A program made the translations under genes and the position numbers. A DNA stretch of 64,000 nt from Natronoglomus mannanivorans (GTDB lineage Archaea > Halobacteriota > Halobacteria > Halobacteriales > Natrialbaceae): positions 558,001 through 622,000 of the forward strand of contig JAOPKB010000002.1 of NCBI GenBank assembly GCA_025517485.1, read 5' to 3'. The notes beneath the pieces are model-generated. The model had not been told where the DNA came from. It searched no databases and was given only the letters and a program-made list of their open reading frames with translations. Position 1 is the first letter of the stretch. Every line of letters begins with the position of its first letter. Shown here in pieces: positions 7,799 to 15,607 of this stretch.

Positions 7799-9961
7799 TC
7801 ATTCTCCCGTCGCGACGTCTTCTTTCCCGAGCGCCTCGACGATCAACTCCGCGATGTCGACGATCTCGAGGTCGTCTTCGAAGCCGCCGGTCTTCCGGCC
7901 GTCCTCGTACATCGTCATGCACATCGGGCAGGCGACGACGAACTTTTCGACCGTCGCGTCGGCAGCGGTGTCAGTGTCCTCGAGGGCCTCTCGCAACCGC
8001 TCTTCGCTGGGTTTCGGGTCCTCGTCGAACTCCATCCAGACGCCGCCGCCACCGCCGCCACAGCAAAAGGAATTGGCGCGGTTGCGCGGCATCTCGACGA
8101 GTTCGCAACCGGTCGCCCGAATCAGGTCGCGTGGGGCCTCGTACTCGTCGTTGTACCGGCCGAGGTGACAGGGGTCGTGGTAGGTGACGGTGTACTCGAG
8201 TTCGGTGCCCGAGAGGCCGACTCGCCCGTCCGCGACCAGTTCTTCGACGGCTTGGGTCCAGTGGAGGACCTCCACTTCGCCGTCGGCGTTCCAGTACCCG
8301 TCGTACTCGAACGGCATCATCGGGTCGTCGGCGAACTCCGCGAAGTCGACCTCGGAGTACTCGTTTTCGAACGTGTTGTACGAGTGTGGGTCCGTACAGA
8401 CGAGCTTCTCGAAGTCACAGGCCTCGAAGGACTCGACGTGGTGGCCCGCCAACTCGAGGTAGAGGAACTCCTCGCCGACGCGGCGGACGTCGTTACCGTC
8501 GTACTTCTCGTCCTCGAAGAGGATGCCGAAGTCGACATCCGCCGCCTCCAGGATGGTCGCCAGCGAGCGGGCGACCTTCTTGTTTCGGTCGTCGTAACTC
8601 GGGTAGTCGCCGACGTACCAGAGGTACTCGACCGACTCCTCGCGGGCGTCCGTGAGGTCGAATTCCAGGGGGTCGGCCCAGTCGGCGCGGTTTCTGGCCG
8701 CGTTGCCGAAGGTGTTCCCGTCTTGCATGACGTTCTGGAAGACGTCCTGCATCCCCGGATCGACGTCGCCCTGGTCGACCAGCTGGCGGTTGAGCCGGGT
8801 GAAGGAGTTGAGGTGCTCGATCTCGACGGGACAGGAGTCGACGCAGGCCATACAGGCCATACAGGACTCCATCGTCTCCGCGTCGATGACGCTCGTTCCG
8901 CCGTCGGCGACGATCGACTGTTCGTCAGTCGTCCCCGCGTCCAGTTCCTCCCGATAGCTCTTCAGGTCGAGGATGACGTCCCGCGGGTCGAGCGGTCGGT
9001 CCGAGGCCTTGGCGGGACAGACAGCGGAACACCGGCCGCACTTGGTACAGGCGTCCTGGTCGAGGATCTCCTTCCAGGTGAAGTCGTCGATGGTCTCGGC
9101 GTTCGTGGCCTCGAGATCCGCCGGAATTCCCGGCAGGCGCCGGGCGGAGTTCTCGTCGCGGGTGACGACGTTCGCGAACGACGAGAGCATGTGAAACGGC
9201 TTGGCGTAGGGAATCCAGGCGACGAACGCGAGCGCGACGAGCGCGTGTGACCACCACGCCCACCAGTGGAGCGTGGTCGCGAGCGACTGGTCGACCCCCA
9301 CCGTTTCGAGAGCCAGTGCCGTCCCCCAGCCGACGAAGCTGACGATCTCGAACTCGGGGTAGCCGGTGGCGAGGATGCGCAGTCCCTCGAGGAGGAAGCC
9401 GCCGACGCCGAGGACGAACAGCGTCCAGATGAACAGATCGTCCTCGCTCGAGGTGTGTCGTCCCCAGAGACGATGATTGCGAACCCAGTAGCGTCGGTAG
9501 AGGGCCATGCCGATCCCGACGACGAACAGGAGTCCCATCGCGTCGACGACGAACTGATAGCCGAGATAGAAGTCACCGACCCAGAACGACTCCTGTCCGA
9601 GGACGAGTTGCCAGGCGTCCATGTCGATCGCGAGGATCGTCGTCGCGATCAGTAGCGTCAGAAACCCCCACATGATAAACGAGTGCATCAGTCCGCCGTA
9701 GAGGTCGCGGTCGAACTGCTTCTCGTTGGTCAGGACGATCCTCGCCGCCGCGACGATCCGCGATCCGAGGTCGTCGAGTCGGTCGATCGGATCCTCGTCG
9801 CCCTCGGCGTAGCGAGCGAACCGCGCGTAGACGCCGTAGAGGAAGACGACGACGACGAGCGCCGTGAGATAGTAGAAGAGTATCTCTCCGACCCCACTGA
9901 TCCCCCAGAAGGTCTCCCGGGTTGGGGTCGGGGTCTCCGCCGCCTGCAGGGGAACTATCAT
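7799..9961 (-). CDS. Membrane-anchored heterodisulfide reductase-like Fe-S oxidoreductase
   Basis: A 720-residue fusion of an HdrE/NarI-like cytochrome b region and an HdrD/GlpC-like Fe-S reductase. The first ~260 residues hold about six membrane helices with histidines suited to heme b. Two 4Fe-4S motifs follow, CTKCGRCSAVCP and CMACMACVDSCP. The C-terminal half has two cysteine-rich CCG-type sites, DPCHLGRYNDEY...FCCGGGGGG and ACPMCMTMYED. In haloarchaea such proteins are thought to pass electrons to the quinone pool, often from electron-transfer flavoprotein; no etf genes are in view, so the donor is unknown. A TATA-like GTTAAG (complement of 9986-9991) lies ~27 bases before the ATG, fitting a leaderless transcript. 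Confidence 0.9.
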   Translation of the reverse strand: MIVPLQAAETPTPTRETFWGISGVGEILFYYLTALVVVVFLYGVYARFARYAEGDEDPIDRLDDLGSRIVAAARIVLTNEKQFDRDLYGGLMHSFIMWGFLTLLIATTILAIDMDAWQLVLGQESFWVGDFYLGYQFVVDAMGLLFVVGIGMALYRRYWVRNHRLWGRHTSSEDDLFIWTLFVLGVGGFLLEGLRILATGYPEFEIVSFVGWGTALALETVGVDQSLATTLHWWAWWSHALVALAFVAWIPYAKPFHMLSSFANVVTRDENSARRLPGIPADLEATNAETIDDFTWKEILDQDACTKCGRCSAVCPAKASDRPLDPRDVILDLKSYREELDAGTTDEQSIVADGGTSVIDAETMESCMACMACVDSCPVEIEHLNSFTRLNRQLVDQGDVDPGMQDVFQNVMQDGNTFGNAARNRADWADPLEFDLTDAREESVEYLWYVGDYPSYDDRNKKVARSLATILEAADVDFGILFEDEKYDGNDVRRVGEEFLYLELAGHHVESFEACDFEKLVCTDPHSYNTFENEYSEVDFAEFADDPMMPFEYDGYWNADGEVEVLHWTQAVEELVADGRVGLSGTELEYTVTYHDPCHLGRYNDEYEAPRDLIRATGCELVEMPRNRANSFCCGGGGGGVWMEFDEDPKPSEERLREALEDTDTAADATVEKFVVACPMCMTMYEDGRKTGGFEDDLEIVDIAELIVEALGKEDVATGE

Positions 9962-10093
9962 GTACTATCACGCGACCACGATACCCTTAACTGTTGTTAC
10001 GAGTGTTCGATCGACCTCTACGCCGTCTCTCGGGAACCAGCACCGTGTTGTGAGTTTACACCGGTCGTTTCACCCTACGGTACTTGGCAACAG

Positions 10094-10103
10094 GCTTAAA
10101 TAG
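10094..10103 (+). promoter_or_regulatory. TATA-like box of the Cmi4-like gene
   Basis: GCTTAAATAG is centred ~27 bases before the ATG at 10126, the spacing of a leaderless haloarchaeal promoter. It decides the start in favour of 10126 over the upstream in-frame ATG at 10084, which would put the box inside the gene. Confidence 0.6.
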
Positions 10104-10125
10104 CCACCAGTCGCCGTGTCCACTC

Positions 10126-10716
10126 ATGAACGAGAAAACCGAGGAACTCCGTGATATCTTCACCAGTGTCACCGATGGCGAAGCGACCGTCACCGAATCG
10201 CAGGAGGCAACCCGGGGGACGCTCGAGAAAGACGAGGGCTCCGTCGAGGAACGCCTCGAGAACGTCATCGCGCAGATGCGCGAGCGCTACGAGTTCGAGA
10301 CGCCGCTGGACGCCGACGACCTGCGCGTCGTCGCTCGTCGGTTCTACGAGGAGGAATCCGACGCCGACGTCGCCGACGAACTTGGCGTCGCCGAGGACGA
10401 CGTCTTCGAGGCGCGGATGGCGCTGCACCTCGTCGGCGAGGAAGACGCCGACGAAGTCGACCTCGTCGCGATTCGTAACCGAGAGGCCGACGACGAGACG
10501 CTCGCCGAGGAGTACGACGTCTCGGCCGAGCAGATCCGCCGTTACCGTCGCGTCGCGGCCGCCAAAGACGAGTCCCGTGCGGCAAACGACCGCTACCGTG
10601 GCGAGTTCGACAGCATCCTCGCGGAGGCCGAACTCTCCGAACGGATGGCCAGTGACGTCCGCGAGGACGGCCTCGAGGACGCCACCGAGGGGATGGAGAC
10701 CGACGTCTCGTTGTAG
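10126..10716 (+). CDS. Conditioned medium-induced protein 4 (Cmi4)-like
   Basis: A 196-residue acidic cytosolic protein that starts MNEKTEELRDIFTSVTDGEATVTESQEATRG. I recognise it as the haloarchaeal family annotated as conditioned medium-induced protein 4, first named for induction by spent medium in Natrialba; the biochemical function is not known. The middle contains two helix-turn-helix-like repeats, FYEEESDADVADELGVAEDDVFEARM and ETLAEEYDVSAEQIRRYRR in outline, suggesting a DNA-binding or adaptor role (inference). It has its own leaderless promoter and is divergent from the Fe-S oxidoreductase. The Cas4-like gene follows 70 bases downstream. Confidence 0.75.
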   Translation: MNEKTEELRDIFTSVTDGEATVTESQEATRGTLEKDEGSVEERLENVIAQMRERYEFETPLDADDLRVVARRFYEEESDADVADELGVAEDDVFEARMALHLVGEEDADEVDLVAIRNREADDETLAEEYDVSAEQIRRYRRVAAAKDESRAANDRYRGEFDSILAEAELSERMASDVREDGLEDATEGMETDVSL

Positions 10717-10786
10717 CTGTCGAGTCTCGTCGTCACCGTCGAGTTCCGACCCGATCTTTTTGTACGATGGCGCGGCCAGACTGTCC

Positions 10787-11581
10787 GTGCCAGTGCCCGA
10801 GTCCGGTTCCGAATCCGAACCCACGTCCGTCTCCGCCTCACCCGTCGCGTTCAGCGACCTCCGGACGGCCGCGTACTGTCCCCGAAAGTGTTACTACCGG
10901 CGGCGAGACGCCGAACGCGGGAGTGTCCGTGACGGTGATGACACCCCCGACAGTTCGTCCATCGAGATCCCCGACGACGTCTCGAGGATCCGCTCGCTCG
11001 CCTTTCGCTATCCCGACCTCCTCGAGGCGTCCGACGACGAACTGACGGCGCTTCCGATCGCAGTCGATCCACGAACCTATCGCCGAACACTCGAGGAGAC
11101 CCGTGACCGACTCGAGCACTGGGACGAGCTCCGCGAGCCGACCGACCGTCACGTCCTCTTGAGCGGGCGTGACTGTCGCGGAGTGGTCCACAAGATGCTC
11201 GAGTCTGCAGGCGAGGGGGAAACGACGGGCGAGGACGACGCCCTTCTGGCCCCCTCACTCCTCTCGACGGGCGAACCACCCGAGAACGGCGTCTGGAAAC
11301 CCCAGACCGTCCACGCCGTCGCCGCGGCGAAGGCCCTAGCCTGGGACCGACAACAGCCTGTCGAGGTGGCCTACCTCGAGTATCCCGCCTACGGCGTGAT
11401 TCGTCGACTCGAGCTCACGACGCGGCGGAAGGCGCTGTATCGACGCGCCCTGCGGACCGTGCGAGAAATCGACGGTCCGCCTGCTCGAGTGAAGAACCGC
11501 TCGAAATGCGAGTCCTGCGAGTACGCCGGGGAGTGTGGGGTTCGGACGCGGACGCTTCGGTCGTTGCTGCGGTTGGAGTAA
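10787..11581 (+). CDS. Cas4/RecB-like Fe-S protein, nuclease motif apparently lost
   Basis: A 264-residue protein with the four-cysteine layout of Cas4: one N-terminal cysteine region (YCPRKCYYRRR, C31/C35) and three C-terminal cysteines (CESCEYAGECG, C241, C244, C250), usually ligating a 4Fe-4S cluster. The middle GVVHKML, then STGEPPENGVWKPQTVHAVAAAKAL, aligns with the Cas4 core, but the PD-(D/E)xK part normally read as (D/E)VKxG is here LLSTG, so the catalytic acid and lysine seem absent. No CRISPR array or other cas gene is nearby. The start is GTG 10787 (or GTG 10793); the upstream frame is a shadow of the previous gene. Confidence 0.7.
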   Translation: MPVPESGSESEPTSVSASPVAFSDLRTAAYCPRKCYYRRRDAERGSVRDGDDTPDSSSIEIPDDVSRIRSLAFRYPDLLEASDDELTALPIAVDPRTYRRTLEETRDRLEHWDELREPTDRHVLLSGRDCRGVVHKMLESAGEGETTGEDDALLAPSLLSTGEPPENGVWKPQTVHAVAAAKALAWDRQQPVEVAYLEYPAYGVIRRLELTTRRKALYRRALRTVREIDGPPARVKNRSKCESCEYAGECGVRTRTLRSLLRLE

Positions 11582-11639
11582 TCGACTTACTCACTATTTG
11601 AGTCGGTATACAGATCGCCACCGCTGGTCCCGACGACAA

Positions 11640-11648
11640 AATTATTAC
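11640..11648 (+). promoter_or_regulatory. TATA-like box of the toxin-antitoxin pair
   Basis: AATTATTAC-like sequence lies ~27 bases before the ATG at 11671. It is followed by two GTTACA copies (11655-11670 region) that could form part of an operator for autoregulation by the winged-helix protein; the latter is inference. Confidence 0.45.
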
Positions 11649-11670
11649 GTTTCGTTACATCCTGTTACAC

Positions 11671-12048
11671 ATGCCCGTCGATTTCGAGAGCTATTACCCG
11701 ACCGATTTGCCCGACGAAAACACGAACGGTCGACGAATCCTCGAGTTCCTCGCCACGCACCCGGACACGGGATATCGCGCCGGTGAACTCGCGGCAGAAC
11801 TCGATATCCCGCGTGGGAGTGTTGGAACGACGTTGAGCCGTCTCGAGAGTCGGGGACTCGTCAGACACAAGGGAGAATACTGGGCGATCAATCCGGAGGC
11901 CTACGATGCCCATACCGCGAGTCTCATCGGCTTGCAGACTGTCGCCGAGCAGTTCGACGGCGACTACTACGATCGGAACCCCGATTGGGACGCTGATCTT
12001 CCCGATCTTAGTGCGCAGGAGGAGGCTGATTCGGTGGAGGATGAGTAA
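11671..12048 (+). CDS. Winged-helix protein, probable antitoxin of a PemK-type pair
   Basis: A 125-residue acidic protein. Residues ~20-75 form a MarR/winged-helix DNA-binding domain (NGRRILEFLATHPDTGYRAG, then ELDIPRGSVGTTLSRLESRGLVRHKGEYW); the C-terminus is an acidic tail (DWDADLPDLSAQEEADSVEDE in part) of the sort that wraps a toxin in other systems. Its TAA overlaps the next ATG by one base (TAATG), so the pair is co-translated. It should bind its own promoter, and the acidic tail may neutralise the downstream protein; both are inferred from context. Transcription is probably leaderless. Confidence 0.75.
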   Translation: MPVDFESYYPTDLPDENTNGRRILEFLATHPDTGYRAGELAAELDIPRGSVGTTLSRLESRGLVRHKGEYWAINPEAYDAHTASLIGLQTVAEQFDGDYYDRNPDWDADLPDLSAQEEADSVEDE

Positions 12049-12368
12049 TGTACGAGCGCGGTGTCGTCGTCGTCGCTGCTGATCCATTTGGAAACACCCC
12101 TCGACGGCCGTATCTGATTGTCAGTGATACGTCACACCCGTTCGCTGGAAAGCAGTATATCGCGCTCGGAATCACGACGAAAGAGTATCCAGAGAGCCTG
12201 CCACTCACCGGTGCCTTCGAAACAGGCACGTTAAATCGCGAATCGTTCGTGTCTCCTTGGGCTGTCGTCTCGCTGCAGGATATCGACGTCGATCGGGCGG
12301 TTGCACGGGTGACTGACGAATTGACCGGTGCTGCTGTCGACAAAATGACGCAGTATACCCGTAAATAG
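12048..12368 (+). CDS. PemK/MazF-family toxin
   Basis: A 106-residue protein with the compact beta-barrel pattern of PemK/MazF-type ribonucleases: MYERGVVVVAADPFGNTPRRPYLIVSD at the start in outline, then QYIALGITTKEY, and SFVSPWAVVSLQDIDV near the middle. MazF-type enzymes cut mRNA; the usual loop arginine/threonine residues are plausibly the RRP and T-T-K stretch, but I cannot confirm activity. It is coupled to the winged-helix gene by a TAATG overlap. A strong hairpin follows the stop. The pairing of a winged-helix antitoxin with PemK is seen in haloarchaea, so a type II module is the best reading. Confidence 0.75.
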   Translation: MYERGVVVVAADPFGNTPRRPYLIVSDTSHPFAGKQYIALGITTKEYPESLPLTGAFETGTLNRESFVSPWAVVSLQDIDVDRAVARVTDELTGAAVDKMTQYTRK

Positions 12369-12399
12369 TGGATCTGAGTATTGGATACTGACCAAACCG

Positions 12400-12473
12400 A
12401 GCCTCCCATTAACGACAGCGAAGCGTTCGCAACCACTCTCGGACTCTCCCACGAGGCTTCTCGTTGGGAGGCT
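12400..12473. repeat. Long hairpin after the toxin gene
   Basis: AGCCTCCCA at 12400-12408 pairs perfectly with TGGGAGGCT at 12465-12473, and the stem extends inward through AACGA/TCGTT with a small bulge. The loop itself can fold further (GAAGCG...). It begins 32 bases after the toxin stop, so it may be a terminator or an mRNA-stabilising structure, or one end of a mobile islet. Confidence 0.5.
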
Positions 12474-12605
12474 TACGATAGTCATCGACACTGTTGTGAT
12501 CACTGATCCGCCGCAGATCTCATTCGTATACACGTCACTCAGAACACCTCATTTCTACTCACGATTCCCAATAGGTATATATTCCTACAGAAATAACATT
12601 CAACT

Positions 12606-12740
12606 GGAAGCCACCGATCCAAAACGGACGCAGGGGGCATGCGCTGAAATGCCCCGGGTGCGCCAACACCCGAGACGTGGCTTCCAAACGCGAAGCTTCG
12701 AAGCCATGTTTGCATTGCTTCTCTCGAGACATAAACGTCT
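12606..12740 (+). ncRNA. Structured element, copy 1 of 2 (candidate ncRNA or MITE)
   Basis: An outer stem GGAAGCCAC (12606-12614) / GTGGCTTCC (12677-12685) encloses two perfect hairpins: GGGGCAT (12634-12640) / ATGCCCC (12649-12655) and CGGGTG (12655-12660) / CACCCG (12667-12672). GTGGCTTC can instead pair with GAAGCCAT at 12700-12707, a mutually exclusive fold. A further CGAGAC/GTCTCG hairpin follows near 12724-12741. Four blocks (GGGGGCATGC, ACCCGAGACG, GGCTTCCA, AAGCCATG) recur in the same order at 56336-56403. It is not a tRNA, SRP RNA or RNase P RNA as far as I can see. Confidence 0.5.
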
Positions 12741-12815
12741 CGCACGACTGGCGTATCGTTCACGACCGACAGCCATCGCTCCTCGAGCCCCGCGACAGGC
12801 GGTTCGGAGGCTCGC

Positions 12816-12980
12816 GTGAACGAGGATACAGACCTCGAGGTGACCGACGGGACACCGGATCGCACGTGTCCGAAGTGTGGTGACCCAGTCTTTCAGGTGA
12901 CCGTGAGAGGGCCGAGCGATTGGGCCTTCGGCCCCTGCGGGTGTCGGGTTCCGAACGTCGACCACTGCCGTAACGATTGA
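12816..12980 (+). CDS. Small CPxCG zinc-finger protein
   Basis: A 54-residue protein starting at GTG 12816 with a good GGAGG ribosome-binding site at 12806-12810. Cysteines are at 18, 21, 41, 43 and 51 (CPKCG, PCGC, HC), typical of the abundant haloarchaeal small zinc-finger proteins, many of which have unknown regulatory or biofilm-related roles. The sequence includes VTDGTPDRTCPKCGD and WAFGPCGCRVP. It lies downstream of the structured element. No partner can be inferred. Confidence 0.72.
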   Translation: MNEDTDLEVTDGTPDRTCPKCGDPVFQVTVRGPSDWAFGPCGCRVPNVDHCRND

Positions 12981-13033
12981 AACTGAACACACCTGATCGC
13001 ACCGCTACCGTGCGATGAGGTACGTACCGACGT

Positions 13034-13849
13034 TCAGTTACTGGGTGTCGAGAAACACTCGATAAGATGTCCGTTGCGGGGATCGGAATGCTGCCCTTCG
13101 GTCCGTTTCAGAACCACGTCGTCGATATAATACTGTCCGAAATACTCTTTCGCATCGTCTGTCACTTCGTAAACCGGGAAGACGGTAACTCGTACCGAGC
13201 GGTCCTCACCGGCGACGTAATACACGGCTCCGGCTTCGTGATCCGAATCCTCGTGCGGTGTCGAAAGCGCCTCCGTAACGTGTTCGTGAGCATTTTTCCC
13301 TAACGAGTTGGGTCTGATAGCGTCTTCAGTGAGGGTAACGTCTCTCTCCTCGACGGCTGCCTTCTGTGCAGCCTCGGCGACGAAATCCGCGATTTCCGGC
13401 ATCGAGTCACGTTCGAGCGGATCGATTCCGTCGGGGATCGACGCGACCGGTTCGGCGAGAACTGTGACTCCTTCGTAGTACGAACTGCCCCAGACCGTAC
13501 TGGTTTCGATCGCGAATCCCGATTCGACTTCGGTGCGATCGGTGACCGTCGTCGACGGCCCCGTTATGGTGGTTGTGGAGTCGGAGATCACGAATTCGTC
13601 CACGTAGGCTTCTTCGTAGCGTTTGACGAATCCCTCGGCCGTCGCTCTCGTTATCTCCTCGGGTGGGGACACGCCGAGATTGTGTGATGTCGGACACCCA
13701 TCGGGAGATGGCGAGACCGCGTCTCCGGTGTCCTTTCCGGCAGTACCGATCTCGCCCTCCGCGTCGTTGGGACCGTCAGCTGCAACGCAGCCAGCCAAAA
13801 CGAGTCCGAGACCTGCCCCGACGGATTGAAGGAGCTGTCGTCGATCCAT
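13034..13849 (-). CDS. Tat-exported lipoprotein of unknown function
   Basis: A 271-residue protein with a twin-arginine start (MDRRQLLQSVG), a short hydrophobic stretch and a lipobox LAGC (C21), so it is probably a membrane-anchored lipoprotein facing outward. The mature part begins with a Gly/Asp-rich linker and then a ~230-residue region with conserved-looking segments RATAEGFVKRYEEAYVDEF and AVYYVAGEDRSVRVTVFPVYE. Such haloarchaeal lipoproteins are common and uncharacterised. Single gene, convergent with the zinc-finger gene. Confidence 0.8.
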   Translation of the reverse strand: MDRRQLLQSVGAGLGLVLAGCVAADGPNDAEGEIGTAGKDTGDAVSPSPDGCPTSHNLGVSPPEEITRATAEGFVKRYEEAYVDEFVISDSTTTITGPSTTVTDRTEVESGFAIETSTVWGSSYYEGVTVLAEPVASIPDGIDPLERDSMPEIADFVAEAAQKAAVEERDVTLTEDAIRPNSLGKNAHEHVTEALSTPHEDSDHEAGAVYYVAGEDRSVRVTVFPVYEVTDDAKEYFGQYYIDDVVLKRTEGQHSDPRNGHLIECFSTPSN

Positions 13850-14016
13850 AACGAAACCGGGTGCGGAACTGATAAATACTTTCTACGGAACGCTCTGCCG
13901 TGCTCTTTTGAAAGTCGTTCCACGTGCTCTGCTCGGTACGTTCCTGTACTGATCGTTCGTTCCGCGGGACGTGTCTGAACGACGAAATCGCACGAGTGCT
14001 CCGGTGATACTGCCGC

Positions 14017-14598
14017 TCAGTTCTCCGCGAGCCACCGTTCGATCTCGTCCGCCAGCGCGCCCCGGCGGTGGATCGTCCCGCTCGAGACGTCCACTACGGT
14101 ACTCTCGGTGCCGGGCGTCTCGCCGTCGTCGATGACCGTCGCCGCCTCGAGTACCCGTTCGTCCAGTTCCTCGACTCGCCTAACACTCCCCCGCCCGCTC
14201 AAGTTCGCGCTCGTCGCGGTGATCGGCGTCTCGCTGCGCTCGCACAACTCGAGTGCGATCTCGCAGTCGGGGATGCGGACGCCGACCCGCTCTCGCCCGG
14301 CGGTGAGGACGTCCGGGACCGTCTCCCGGCGCTCGCAGAGGACCGTGACCGGTCCCGGGAGAACGGCGTTCATGAACTCCTGCTCGAGTTCGCTCGCGCG
14401 GACGTACTCGAGGGCCGCCGCCACGCTCGGCACGGCCAGCGAGATCGGTTTCTCTCGACTGCGCCCCTTCACCTCGAAGACGCGCTCGACGGCCGCCGGC
14501 TCGAGGGCGTCCGCACCGAGTCCATAGACGGTTTCGGTGGGATAGACGACGAGCTCGCCTTCTCGAATCGCCCGCGCTGCGGCTGGGACGTCACTCAT
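14017..14598 (-). CDS. L-threonylcarbamoyladenylate synthase (Sua5/YrdC/TsaC family)
   Basis: Makes threonylcarbamoyl-AMP from threonine, bicarbonate and ATP, the first step of t6A modification of tRNAs reading ANN codons. The 193-residue protein has the YrdC signature VVYPTETVYGLGADA, KGRSREKPISL for nucleotide binding, and SANLSGRGS near the C-terminus. It lacks the extra Sua5 domain, so it is the short TsaC-like form. ATG 14598 (MSDVPAAARAIREGE) is chosen over an in-frame ATG at 14625 because conserved sequence begins there. Confidence 0.93.
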   Translation of the reverse strand: MSDVPAAARAIREGELVVYPTETVYGLGADALEPAAVERVFEVKGRSREKPISLAVPSVAAALEYVRASELEQEFMNAVLPGPVTVLCERRETVPDVLTAGRERVGVRIPDCEIALELCERSETPITATSANLSGRGSVRRVEELDERVLEAATVIDDGETPGTESTVVDVSSGTIHRRGALADEIERWLAEN

Positions 14599-14662
14599 GG
14601 GAGACAGTCGGGCCGTCGGTGGCAAAAACGTACTGCGTTCCCGTCGCCGACGGTGTACCGAC

Positions 14663-15181
14663 TCACTCCTCGAGGTCGTTCCCGAGAACGGCCTCGAGCG
14701 CGTCGTAATCCGGGAAGTCGGGCCACTCGCTCGCGACCCACGCCTGCTCGACGGTGCGGTCGCCGTCGACGACGAACACCGCGGGACGGGGTTCGCTTAC
14801 GCCGGCCATCCCGTCGAGGTCGTGGGCGATACCGTAGGCCTCGGCGACGCCGTTTCCGGGGTCGCTGAACAGTTCGAACGGCAGGTCGTGGTCGTCGACG
14901 AACCGCTTGTGTTCGTACGGCGTCGAGATCGTGACACCGACGACGGTCGCGTCGGACGTGTCCCACTTCCGGTCGACCAGTTCGTCCCAGATGTACCGGG
15001 CGAGGAAGGAGCCGTTCATGGGGGTGAATACGAGCACGAACCGTCCGTTTTCCGCGAGGCTGGCGAGCGACCGATCCTCCCAGTACTCCTCGCCGACCAG
15101 TGGGCGGGTGAAGTCGGGTGCAGTCTCGCCCGGTTCGGGGTGGTCGGCGGGCTCGAGGTCGACGACGTCGAAGTCGGGCAT
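14663..15181 (-). CDS. Peroxiredoxin-like protein without any cysteine
   Basis: A 172-residue AhpC/TSA-fold protein: PGETAPDFTRPLV, then FVLVFTPMNGSF, VVGVTISTPYEHKRFVDDHDLPFELFSD in outline, and PAVFVVDGDRTVEQAWVASEWPDFPDYD. In true peroxiredoxins the FxPxxxTxxC motif supplies the peroxidatic cysteine; here it reads FTPMNGSFLARYIW and the whole protein has no Cys, so it cannot act as a thiol peroxidase. It overlaps the upstream glutaredoxin-like gene by one base (TGATG). It may be a scaffold or a regulatory partner of that protein (inference). Confidence 0.85.
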   Translation of the reverse strand: MPDFDVVDLEPADHPEPGETAPDFTRPLVGEEYWEDRSLASLAENGRFVLVFTPMNGSFLARYIWDELVDRKWDTSDATVVGVTISTPYEHKRFVDDHDLPFELFSDPGNGVAEAYGIAHDLDGMAGVSEPRPAVFVVDGDRTVEQAWVASEWPDFPDYDALEAVLGNDLEE

Positions 15182-15501
15182 CAGTCGTCACCTCCGTTCC
15201 CGTTGTTTCCGCTCGACGTCGATGTCGCGTCCGTTCCCGACCCATACTCCGCCTCGAGATACGCCACGATGTTCCCGCTCTCGGCCATCGTCACGCCCGT
15301 GTTCTCGTCGACGACGACGGGGACGGTGCGCACGCCCGCGACGCGTTTCACGACGTTGCGTTTCGAGTGGAACGGCTCGACGAACCGCGACCGGTACTCG
15401 AGGTCGTACGCCTGAAGCAGCCGGGAGACCCGTTCGCAGTACGGACAACCCTGCAATCGGTAGAACGTGATCGGTGCGTCCGCAGTCGATCCCTTTCTCA
15501 T
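15181..15501 (-). CDS. Glutaredoxin-like thiol protein (CPYC)
   Basis: A 106-residue thioredoxin-fold protein with the redox motif GCPYCERV near residue 20 and the cis-proline/GSH-site pattern RTVPVVVDENTGVTMAES, followed by NIVAYLEAEYG. It matches glutaredoxin / GST N-terminal-like haloarchaeal proteins; with gamma-glutamylcysteine as the main thiol in haloarchaea, that is the likely reductant (inference from the group's biology). ATG 15501 (MRKGSTADAPITFYR) is used; frame further upstream has no conserved sequence. A Gly/Asn-rich tail ends the protein. Translationally coupled to the cysteine-less redoxin. Confidence 0.88.
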   Translation of the reverse strand: MRKGSTADAPITFYRLQGCPYCERVSRLLQAYDLEYRSRFVEPFHSKRNVVKRVAGVRTVPVVVDENTGVTMAESGNIVAYLEAEYGSGTDATSTSSGNNGNGGDD

Positions 15502-15607
15502 ACCCGACCGTTCGGGAAGATTGCCGGTAAACGTGTCGTCCCGCCCGCCGCGAGCGGAAAAAAAGCGGAAAGCGTTAATCGGCCGGGTGATAAACCTCAC
15601 GCAGTCA

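Noticed and set aside
8165-9250. Plus-strand frame of 361 codons opposite the Fe-S oxidoreductase
   Set aside because: Antisense to a gene with intact Fe-S motifs; the translation is a Val/Asp/Arg-rich shadow.
12606-12740. tRNA, SRP RNA or RNase P RNA in the structured element
   Set aside because: It has no cloverleaf, no SRP helix 8 or RNase P core; the pattern fits none of these.
12539-12992. Minus-strand frames of 108 and 130 codons across the structured element
   Set aside because: No start context or conserved motif; they cover the stem-loops and part of the zinc-finger gene and differ from any haloarchaeal protein I know.
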